DNA from: an uncultured Acidimicrobiaceae bacterium | GTDB lineage: Bacteria > Actinomycetota > Acidimicrobiia > Acidimicrobiales > UBA8592 | NCBI GenBank assembly: GCA_913031515.1 | Contig: CAJWET010000120.1 | Coordinates: forward strand, 1 to 5,033 | DNA: 5,033 bases | Reading direction: 5' to 3' | In this document: one piece after another, positions 1-5,033 of the stretch | Position numbering within the stretch: position 1 is the first letter of the stretch | How the letters are laid out: every line of letters starts with the position of its first letter | Made by a program: the position numbers and the translations under genes | Notes under the pieces: generated by a model | The model's input: the letters and a program-made list of their open reading frames with translations, nothing else | Told to the model about the DNA's origin: nothing | Database searches by the model: none

Positions 1-1454
1 CTACTTGTCGGATCAGGCCACCTACTAGTAACTACCTTTTGTCTTGTATAGAAGTGGATCCCTTCAGGCCCATACATTGCCGTATCGCCGAAAAGCGAAT
101 CATTCCACCCTCCAAACGAGTGGTAGCCGACCGGAACCGGTATCGGTACGTTGATACCGACCATGCCGGCCTCCGCATCTTTTTGAAACTGCCGTGCTGC
201 CGACCCGTCTCGCGTAAAGATCGCTGCACCATTTCCATATGGGTTCTCCGCTATTACCTTGATCGCTTCATCAAAGCTATCCACTCTCATGATGCACAAA
301 ACAGGACCGAATATTTCGTCCTTATAGACATTCATTTCACTTGTAACATTGTCAAGCAATGTTACCCCCATGAAAAAGCCTGGAAGTTCTAGGAGGTCAG
401 ATCTTCCATCAACAATGACATTTGCGCCTTCTTGCTCTCCAAGTTCAATGTAGCTAGCCACACGGTCACGGTGCTCACGACTTATGAGTGGACCCATTTC
501 TGATTCAGGTTGCGTTCCTGGCCCTATCACCAGTTTTCTGATTCTCTCCGAGATGGCTGCAATAAGCGGGTCGGCTATATCTCCAACCGCGACAATAACT
601 GAAATAGCCATACAGCGTTCACCTGCGGACCCATACGCCGCTGAAACTGCCGCATCCGCTGCAAGGTCTATATCCGCATCAGGCAGCACTACCATATGAT
701 TTTTCGCACCCCCCAATGCCTGAACACGCTTACCGTTTGCTGTTCCTGTTGCATAAACATGCCGTGCCACGGGAGTCGAACCGACAAAACTAATAGCATC
801 CACGTTGGGATGGGATAGAAGGAGATTGACGGATTCCCCATTCCCGTTGATGAGATTGACCACTCCTGGTGGAAATCCGGCTTCCTGTATTAGCTCTACG
901 AGAAATGCTGGAGCAGAAGGATTTCGGTCTGATGGCTTCAAGATGAATGTATTTCCACATGCAATTGCGTTTGGGAGCATCCAAAGAGGAACCATCACGG
1001 GGAAATTGAATGGAGTGATTCCGGAACAAACCCCAACAGGCTGCCTGAGTGTGTAGACATCGACTCCTGTTGAGGCTTGTTCACTGTAGGTTCCTTTAAG
1101 GGCTTCAGCGAAACCACATGCGTATTCAATATTTTCAATTCCCCGAGCCACCTCACCTCGAGCATCTTCTAAGACTTTCCCATGTTCTTCGGTGATGAGT
1201 TCGGCGATTCGATTTGTATTCTCTAGGACGAGGTTACGGAATTTGTAAAGCAATTTTGTTCTATGGGCGATCGAAGTATTGCTCCAATCACCGAAGGCTG
1301 TTTTTGCAGATAAAACTGCAAGGTCAACTTCTTGAGTTGTTGCGACAATAGTTTCAGCTACCTGATCTCCAGTAGCCGGATTTAGTACTTTATTCGCTAA
1401 GGCTTCTGAAGAATCTATGCTTTGCCCATTGATGTAATGCTGGATTCGGCGCAT
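1..1454 (-). CDS. mmsA: CoA-acylating methylmalonate-semialdehyde dehydrogenase (3' end beyond the window)
   Basis: This is a cytoplasmic aldehyde dehydrogenase that oxidises malonate or methylmalonate semialdehyde with NAD+ and CoA, giving acetyl-CoA or propionyl-CoA plus CO2. My own minus-strand translation from ATG 1454-1452 stays open for 484 codons to the left edge. Visible marks are the N-terminus MRRIQHYING, the nucleotide-fold stretch TPFNFPV (147-153) and ILKPSDRNPS (171-180), FVGSTPVA (223-230), catalytic Cys281 in GSAGERCM, and EIFGPV (380-385). The usual ALDH general-base Glu is replaced by Ala in ALGGAKNH (246-253), as expected for the CoA-dependent MMSDH class. Arg104 and Arg280 appear to match the arginines thought to bind the substrate carboxylate. 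The C-terminal stretch SFGGW...SLFGD and FYTRQKVVTSRWPDP resembles proteobacterial MmsA, so probably only 10-20 residues are missing. It is the last visible gene, 92 nt after potD. No good Shine-Dalgarno site precedes the start, but the family N-terminus supports it. The family is secure; the in vivo substrate is inferred. Confidence 0.93.
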   Translation of the reverse strand, partial: MRRIQHYINGQSIDSSEALANKVLNPATGDQVAETIVATTQEVDLAVLSAKTAFGDWSNTSIAHRTKLLYKFRNLVLENTNRIAELITEEHGKVLEDARGEVARGIENIEYACGFAEALKGTYSEQASTGVDVYTLRQPVGVCSGITPFNFPVMVPLWMLPNAIACGNTFILKPSDRNPSAPAFLVELIQEAGFPPGVVNLINGNGESVNLLLSHPNVDAISFVGSTPVARHVYATGTANGKRVQALGGAKNHMVVLPDADIDLAADAAVSAAYGSAGERCMAISVIVAVGDIADPLIAAISERIRKLVIGPGTQPESEMGPLISREHRDRVASYIELGEQEGANVIVDGRSDLLELPGFFMGVTLLDNVTSEMNVYKDEIFGPVLCIMRVDSFDEAIKVIAENPYGNGAAIFTRDGSAARQFQKDAEAGMVGINVPIPVPVGYHSFGGWNDSLFGDTAMYGPEGIHFYTRQKVVTSRWPDPTS

Positions 1455-1507
1455 GCTATTGCTTAAATGTCGCTTTTTGAAACTGGCACTTTTGTATTTA
1501 GATTTAG

Positions 1508-1535
1508 CGGGGGCAAGGCTACCACCTTGCCCCCG
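1508..1535 (-). terminator. GC-rich hairpin after potD, possible terminator or mRNA-stabilising stem
   Basis: A perfect 11-bp inverted repeat (arms 1508-1518 and 1525-1535, CGGGGGCAAGG on the transcribed strand) encloses a 6-nt loop. It begins 11 nt after the potD stop codon. The stem is very GC-rich and should fold strongly in the transcript. The downstream flank on the minus strand, CTAAATCTAAATAC, is AT-rich but has no run of T, so it is not a textbook intrinsic terminator. The plus-strand flank has only TTT and no gene ends there. It may terminate partially, or protect the 3' end of the potD message while allowing some read-through into mmsA. Confidence 0.6.
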
Positions 1536-1546
1536 TTTGAAATCAT

Positions 1547-2674
1547 CTACCCTTTGGCTTCAACGAAGGCATCCGAATATTTCGTTTCGAAATCTCCAGT
1601 GTCCTCAATCGCTTCAAGGGATTCAACACCGCCTGCAAATAGCTCAGGATTTCTGACGAATTCTAAGAGGTCGTCGTAGTAGCCCTCAGCATCTTCGGCC
1701 ATAAGGTCTAGCGCAGCCTGATTGGGAGTGTCGTAATAATTCCAGTCAGTCAGTGCCGCTCCCTGTTCTGCGCTAAGCAACCAGTTGATAAACGTGTGAG
1801 CGGTACATGGGTGCGGTGCATCATGCACAATTGCCATGTTGTCTATCCACTTTGTTCCCCCCTCTTCAGGGACGAAATAAACGTAATCTTCGTAGTTGTC
1901 TTGATCTAAGAATTGTACGAACATGTCACCTGAGTAGCCATGGCCAATTACCGTTTCCCCAGATGTGAGGAATTCATCAGCTGAATCAGTGTTGAAAGCT
2001 GCAAGCCGGCCGGCTGTAGCTGCTAGCAAGTCTTTTGCTTCATTGAGTTCATCATCACTTGTTGTATTCAGTGAATACCCAAGGTACTTCAGTGCCGCGC
2101 CGACGGTCTCGCGAGGGTCATTAAGCAGCTGTATCTGGCCGTCAAAGTCACCTGAAATCGCAGGGTCAAAGATAAGTCCCCATGAACGAGGGAAGTCATT
2201 TCCTACTACGGCAGTATTAACACCGATTCCAGTAGTTCCCCACTGGTATGGAACTGAGTATGCCCCATCAGGGTCATAGTAGAGGCCGCTAAAGTCTGCA
2301 GAAATATTTCCAGCATTTGGTATCGCGTCAAAATTGAGTGGCTGGATCGATCCTGCTGCTATCAGTATCGAGACCATATAATCCGATGGGACGATTACAT
2401 CGTAGCCTGAACCTCCAGCGGACACGATCGGTTGCATAGCTTCGTTCGAATCATACGTATCAAGTGTGAAACCAATACCGTATTCCTCTGCGAATTCAGC
2501 GAGCTGTTCCTCGTCGATGTATTCTGCCCAGTTATACATAGCAAGGTCACCATCGACCTGACCGAGTTCACACTCCGCTCCTGCGGCGTCATCATCATCG
2601 CCACCGCAAGCGGTCAGAACCAAAAACGTAGCAAGCAAGGCTGCGAGCAGGCGAAACCTTTTACTTTTCTTCAT
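1547..2674 (-). CDS. potD: Polyamine ABC transporter substrate-binding lipoprotein, PotD/PotF family
   Basis: This is the extracytoplasmic receptor that captures spermidine or putrescine and delivers it to PotBC. The 375-aa protein has a lipoprotein signal: basic MKKSKRFR, a hydrophobic core (9-20) and lipobox LTAC with acylation at Cys23, then GGDDDD as an acidic linker. Two-lobed PotD-type folding is shown by YNWAEYI (47-53), TYDSNEAM (73-80), YDVIVPSDYMV (91-101), PYQWGTTGIGVN (142-153) and LLNDPRETVG (183-192). By eye against E. coli PotD, polyamine-pocket residues appear kept at Trp49, Tyr52, Ser97, Tyr99, Asp186, Glu189, Trp276, Asp278 and Tyr314. Tyr247 seems to replace a pocket Trp, and the C-terminal Gln is not evident. 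The protein is somewhat longer than E. coli PotD (348 aa), mostly through linker and tail. The ATG is set by the signal peptide and by a ribosome site six bases upstream. Exact ligand preference cannot be read from sequence. Confidence 0.94.
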   Translation of the reverse strand: MKKSKRFRLLAALLATFLVLTACGGDDDDAAGAECELGQVDGDLAMYNWAEYIDEEQLAEFAEEYGIGFTLDTYDSNEAMQPIVSAGGSGYDVIVPSDYMVSILIAAGSIQPLNFDAIPNAGNISADFSGLYYDPDGAYSVPYQWGTTGIGVNTAVVGNDFPRSWGLIFDPAISGDFDGQIQLLNDPRETVGAALKYLGYSLNTTSDDELNEAKDLLAATAGRLAAFNTDSADEFLTSGETVIGHGYSGDMFVQFLDQDNYEDYVYFVPEEGGTKWIDNMAIVHDAPHPCTAHTFINWLLSAEQGAALTDWNYYDTPNQAALDLMAEDAEGYYDDLLEFVRNPELFAGGVESLEAIEDTGDFETKYSDAFVEAKG

Positions 2675-2680
2675 ATAATT

Positions 2681-2687
2681 TCCTTCC
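2681..2687 (-). promoter_or_regulatory. Ribosome binding site of potD
   Basis: The minus strand reads GGAAGGA here, with six bases (AATTAT) before the potD ATG. It is a strong purine-rich Shine-Dalgarno match at good spacing and fixes the potD start. It fits the need for more binding protein than permease. Confidence 0.75.
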
Positions 2688-2694
2688 GTAAGGT

Positions 2695-2709
2695 CTCTAG
2701 ACTATAGAG
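2695..2709 (-). repeat. Short inverted repeat in the potC-potD gap
   Basis: The minus strand reads CTCTA-TAGTC-TAGAG, a perfect 5-bp dyad around a 5-nt centre. It overlaps the candidate -10 box of potD. It could be a small operator or a weak mRNA stem, but a 5-bp dyad can arise by chance. Confidence 0.3.
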
Positions 2710-2729
2710 GCTCAGGGAGTATTTATCCA
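2701..2729 (-). promoter_or_regulatory. Candidate internal sigma70-type promoter for potD
   Basis: On the minus strand, TGGATA (2729-2724, 4 of 6 to TTGACA) lies 17 bases ahead of TATAGT (2706-2701, 5 of 6 to TATAAT). Transcription would begin near 2694, just upstream of the potD ribosome site. A separate promoter would explain higher output of the binding protein than of the membrane genes. The -35 match is modest, and potD could equally be transcribed by read-through from potC. Confidence 0.33.
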
Positions 2730-3553
2730 GTTCGGCGTGACCGTTGAGCGAGAAGAGATAGAACCACAAGAAGCATTGAAGCAAGGAGCATAATAACCGA
2801 TATAGCATTAATGAGGGGAGTTACGCCTTTCCTTATAAGCCCAAAAACATAGACGGGCAATGTCGTCCAACCAGGACCGGAAACGAATTGGGTGATCACC
2901 ACATCATCCAGTGATAGTGTCATCGCTAATAGGGCACCACCGGCGATACCTGGAAGAATCTGCGGGAAAGTTACATACCGGAAGGCTTTCCAACGTGACG
3001 CATACAAATCAACCGCTGCCTCCTCTAGGTCCGTGGACATACCAGCAAGGCGAGCTCTTACGACCACAGAGACAAAGCTAATGTTAAACGCGATATGACT
3101 TATCGAGATAGACCCGAAACCTTTCCGCATCTGTATTCCAAAGACCGCCTCTATAACGTCATAGAATTGACCGAAGAACAACAGCAGCATAACGGCCATT
3201 GTCACATCAGGAATAATGATCGGGAGGTAGAGCAGCGCGTCAAAGACCTGTTTCCCCCTGAAGGTAAACCGTTCCAGAGCAAGTGCCGCCATTGTCCCGA
3301 GGATGACAGAAATGAGAGTAACGACAAGGGCGATTTTCACAGAGTTCGAAAGTGCACCACGGGCATTGTTGCTATCGAAGAACTGTTGATACCAATCGAA
3401 CGTGAATCCCCCCCATTTCCCGACATTACGACTTTCACTAAATGAGAAAAGAACGAGAAGCACAATGGGAGCGTAAAAGAAAAGGTACACGAACCAGCCA
3501 TTCACATGTAGGGCAGCCTTGGCCCACCCGCGTGGCTCCACTGAAGAACTCAT
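2723..3553 (-). CDS. potC: Polyamine ABC transporter permease, PotC type
   Basis: This 276-aa inner-membrane subunit pairs with PotB to form the translocation path. Six hydrophobic segments are visible at roughly 21-40, 72-94, 104-127, 150-168, 197-220 and 245-269. The cytoplasmic EAA loop that docks on the ATPase runs from about 176 to 206, with EEAAVDLYASRWKAF and the Pro-Gly of FPQILPGIAGG. The loop leads into SLDDVVITQFVSGPG (214-228), a stretch typical of PotC/PotI rather than PotB. PLINA (246-250) is also PotC-like. Length is close to the family's usual 260-280 residues. The ATG overlaps the potB stop as ATGA, so translation is coupled, and an AAAGGGGG site lies within the end of potB. 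Assignment as PotC rather than PotI rests on neighbours; the transporter family is clear. Confidence 0.93.
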   Translation of the reverse strand: MSSSVEPRGWAKAALHVNGWFVYLFFYAPIVLLVLFSFSESRNVGKWGGFTFDWYQQFFDSNNARGALSNSVKIALVVTLISVILGTMAALALERFTFRGKQVFDALLYLPIIIPDVTMAVMLLLFFGQFYDVIEAVFGIQMRKGFGSISISHIAFNISFVSVVVRARLAGMSTDLEEAAVDLYASRWKAFRYVTFPQILPGIAGGALLAMTLSLDDVVITQFVSGPGWTTLPVYVFGLIRKGVTPLINAISVIMLLASMLLVVLSLLAQRSRRTG

Positions 3554-4452
3554 AGTGTTCTACCCCCTTTACGGAAATAGATAATGGTCGTAACTAACAT
3601 CACTGTCATAAGTACGAAGGACAAGGCAGCACCGAATGGCCAGTTCCGGGCAGTAAGGAATTGTGTAACGATGTAACTTCCCAAAAGGGTTGTTTTGGCA
3701 CCGCCGAGGATTTCCGGTGTCACATACGCTCCTAGGCTTGGGACAAACACCAGTATTGATCCAGCTATGACGCCAGGCATTGACAGAGGGAGAAGTACAT
3801 GGCGGAATGATTGCCACCCACTGCCATAAAGATCCCTGCTAGCTTCAATCAGCCGCCCATCGATCCTTTCGATCGCTGCGTAAAGCGGGAGAATCATAAA
3901 GGGCAAATATCCGTAAACCAGTCCGAGTACAACCGCTTTCTGGCTGAAAAGTAGCTCGTTTGTGCCCAATCCCAAAAATTCGGTCACATTCGTGAACGGC
4001 CCGTCATTGCCGAGGATCACCCTCCATGCGTAATTCCGGACCAAAAAATTCGTCCAGAAGGGGATCATGACAAAAACGAGCATCACGTTGCGGATTGATG
4101 GGCGCCGTGTAGACAAGAAGTAGGCAAATGGATAGGCGATTACGAGGCAAATGATCGTAGTGAGAAACGCTAACCATAGTGAGCGGAAAAGTATGGTCCT
4201 TACAATTGGTTCGGCTATTTTTTCGTAGCTTTCCAAATTCCATCCGGAAAGGTCTGTGCCACCGAATCGATTCCGAGTAGCGAAACTGTAAACAAGCACA
4301 ATTGCTAATGGGATAACAAAGAAAATAACCAGATAGAGGTACGAGGGGAACGCTAGTAAAAATCCTCGGCGCGATTCTTTCCGTTGTGCCGCTTTCTCGA
4401 ATTCTGGCGTGGCTTCCGATCCGTGGGGCAATGTGTCTGACTTTTTTCTCAT
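3550..4452 (-). CDS. potB: Polyamine ABC transporter permease, PotB type
   Basis: This 300-aa inner-membrane permease is the partner of PotC. A charged cytoplasmic N-terminus of about 30 residues (many Lys, Arg and Glu) precedes the first membrane segment, FLLAFPSYLYLVIFFVIPLA (31-50). Further hydrophobic stretches lie near 92-114, 121-144, 170-193, 219-241 and 274-294. PotB marks include IPFWTNFLVRNYAW (130-143), a strongly conserved region of this subfamily, and GAYVTPEILGG (241-251). The EAA loop is EASRDLYGSGWQSFRHVLLP (203-222) followed by MPGVIAGS. It is slightly longer than E. coli PotB (about 275-285 aa) because of the N-terminal extension. The start overlaps the potA stop by one base (TAATG), with a weak GGTGA ribosome site at 4464-4460, so it probably depends on coupling to potA translation. 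Confidence 0.94.
   Translation of the reverse strand: MRKKSDTLPHGSEATPEFEKAAQRKESRRGFLLAFPSYLYLVIFFVIPLAIVLVYSFATRNRFGGTDLSGWNLESYEKIAEPIVRTILFRSLWLAFLTTIICLVIAYPFAYFLSTRRPSIRNVMLVFVMIPFWTNFLVRNYAWRVILGNDGPFTNVTEFLGLGTNELLFSQKAVVLGLVYGYLPFMILPLYAAIERIDGRLIEASRDLYGSGWQSFRHVLLPLSMPGVIAGSILVFVPSLGAYVTPEILGGAKTTLLGSYIVTQFLTARNWPFGAALSFVLMTVMLVTTIIYFRKGGRTL
3563..3570 (-). promoter_or_regulatory. Ribosome binding site of potC inside potB
   Basis: The minus strand reads AAAGGGGG, nine bases before the potC ATG and inside the last codons of potB. It supports the potC start and suggests that ribosomes can load here as well as re-initiate across the ATGA overlap. Confidence 0.6.
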
Positions 4453-5033
4453 TAGTCAGTCACCACTGAAATGGCAGCGGGGTTCCAGATCACAGTAATA
4501 GTGTCACCGGGTTCATGTAGATCTACTCCAGGGCGATTCTCTTCACGAATCTCGATATTCATCCAGTCAAGTTTGACTCCATAAACTCGGGCATTACCCA
4601 AGTAGGTGATCGTGTCGATTACTCCGTCAAGACCCGAGCGCTGCTCTGAAGAGCCTGACCGTCGTTCTATTCTTGCTCGTTCGGGTCGAAGGCTGATGGC
4701 TACATGCGTACCCGCGGGAAGTCCACAAGAAACATGAACTGAAGCTCCATTTTCTAACACAACTGTGTTTTCGCCACTCACAGTTCCTTCGAGGAGATTC
4801 GTTCGTCCAATGAAATCAGCGACGAATTTGTTCGCTGGCCGTTCGTATAATTCTTCAGGGGAGGCAACTTGCAATAGTTGCCCTTCGTGCATTACCGCAA
4901 TCCGGTCGGCCATCGTAAGTGCCTCTTCTTGATCATGGGTAACGAAAACAAAACTGATTCCGACGTCGCGTTGAAGTTTTTTCAGCTCCAATTGCATTTC
5001 TTGGCGCAGTTTAAGATCCAACGCCCCCAGAGG
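4452..5033 (-). CDS. potA: Polyamine ABC transporter ATP-binding protein, C-terminal part
   Basis: This is the cytoplasmic ATPase that drives polyamine import; only the last 193 residues are in the window. The frame is open to the right edge. The first visible residues, PLGALD, are the D-loop that directly follows Walker B, so Walker A, the Q-loop and the signature motif lie outside. Visible next are the H-loop VTHDQEEALTMADR (His33 of the visible part) and the usual end of the nucleotide-binding domain, QVASPEELYERPANKFVADFIG (split here at about residue 55-76). A C-terminal TOBE-type regulatory domain follows, with SLRPERARI and a final VIWNP segment. A TTG at 5021 is not the true start, because conserved ABC sequence continues upstream of it. 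Compared with about 378 aa in E. coli PotA, roughly half is missing. It ends in TAATG shared with potB. CysA/MalK-like ATPases share these motifs, so the Pot assignment rests on the adjacent permeases. Confidence 0.92.
   Translation of the reverse strand, partial: PLGALDLKLRQEMQLELKKLQRDVGISFVFVTHDQEEALTMADRIAVMHEGQLLQVASPEELYERPANKFVADFIGRTNLLEGTVSGENTVVLENGASVHVSCGLPAGTHVAISLRPERARIERRSGSSEQRSGLDGVIDTITYLGNARVYGVKLDWMNIEIREENRPGVDLHEPGDTITVIWNPAAISVVTD
4460..4464 (-). promoter_or_regulatory. Weak ribosome binding site of potB inside potA
   Basis: GGTGA on the minus strand lies seven bases before the potB ATG, inside the last codons of potA. It is a partial Shine-Dalgarno match, so the TAATG stop/start overlap is likely to carry much of potB initiation. 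Confidence 0.4.

Noticed and set aside
39..392. Plus-strand open frame of 117 codons
   Set aside because: It lies antisense to well-conserved mmsA codons, has no ribosome site and gives a protein with no recognisable features; it is a shadow.
1..1454. Possible pseudogene or frameshifted gene, since only short closed ORFs are found here
   Set aside because: Manual reverse-strand translation gives one continuous MMSDH reading frame with catalytic Cys and all family motifs; it simply runs off the window without a stop.
1455..1507. mmsA promoter in the AT-rich stretch after the hairpin
   Set aside because: I found no pair of -35 and -10 boxes with good matches and spacing; the AT-rich flank alone is not enough.
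1965..2279. Plus-strand open frame of 104 codons
   Set aside because: It is antisense to the core of potD, Ser-rich and featureless, as expected for the complement of a real gene.
3095..3445. Plus-strand open frame of 116 codons
   Set aside because: It is antisense to conserved PotC membrane segments and has no upstream ribosome site or family motif.
4452..5021. Stand-alone 189-aa protein starting at TTG 5021
   Set aside because: The frame continues upstream with the ABC D-loop residues PLGA, so this is the tail of a longer ATPase rather than a short gene.
1..5033. Mobile elements, CRISPR arrays, tRNA/rRNA genes or riboswitches
   Set aside because: Coding density is high, the intergenic gaps are under 100 nt, and no direct-repeat arrays, transposase motifs, tRNA-like folds or conserved aptamer cores were seen.

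Overview
The window holds one minus-strand gene cluster that reads from the right edge to the left: potA (3' part), potB, potC, potD, then a methylmalonate-semialdehyde-type CoA-acylating aldehyde dehydrogenase (mmsA, nearly complete). The first four genes encode a polyamine (spermidine/putrescine-type) ABC importer: ATPase, two permeases and a lipid-anchored binding protein. No plus-strand gene is supported.

Layout: positions 5033-4452 are the C-terminal half of the ATPase, starting just after Walker B. PotB (4452-3550) and PotC (3553-2723) follow with overlapping stop/start codons (TAATG, then ATGA), so the three are translationally coupled. A 48-nt gap precedes potD (2674-1547). It holds a strong ribosome binding site and a possible internal promoter. 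A 92-nt gap containing a GC-rich hairpin separates potD from mmsA (1454 to beyond the left edge). mmsA is open to the left edge without a stop and probably lacks only a short C-terminal tail.

How the genes work together: PotD captures a polyamine outside the membrane, PotB and PotC form the channel, and PotA powers import. MmsA converts malonate semialdehyde or methylmalonate semialdehyde to acetyl-CoA or propionyl-CoA. Malonate semialdehyde can arise from the aminopropyl part of spermidine through beta-alanine, so the cluster may join uptake with the last step of catabolism. This link is inferred from gene order.

Organism: a bacterium of balanced base composition (a little under 50% G+C by eye) that uses Shine-Dalgarno sites. 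The binding protein is a lipoprotein whose acylated Cys is followed by Gly-Gly and an Asp run, a style common in Actinobacteria such as Acidimicrobiia. That placement is tentative. Nothing here looks mobile, phage-derived, CRISPR-like or RNA-coding, and I see no clearly new system. The region looks like an ordinary catabolic/transport operon with a few regulatory details worth checking.
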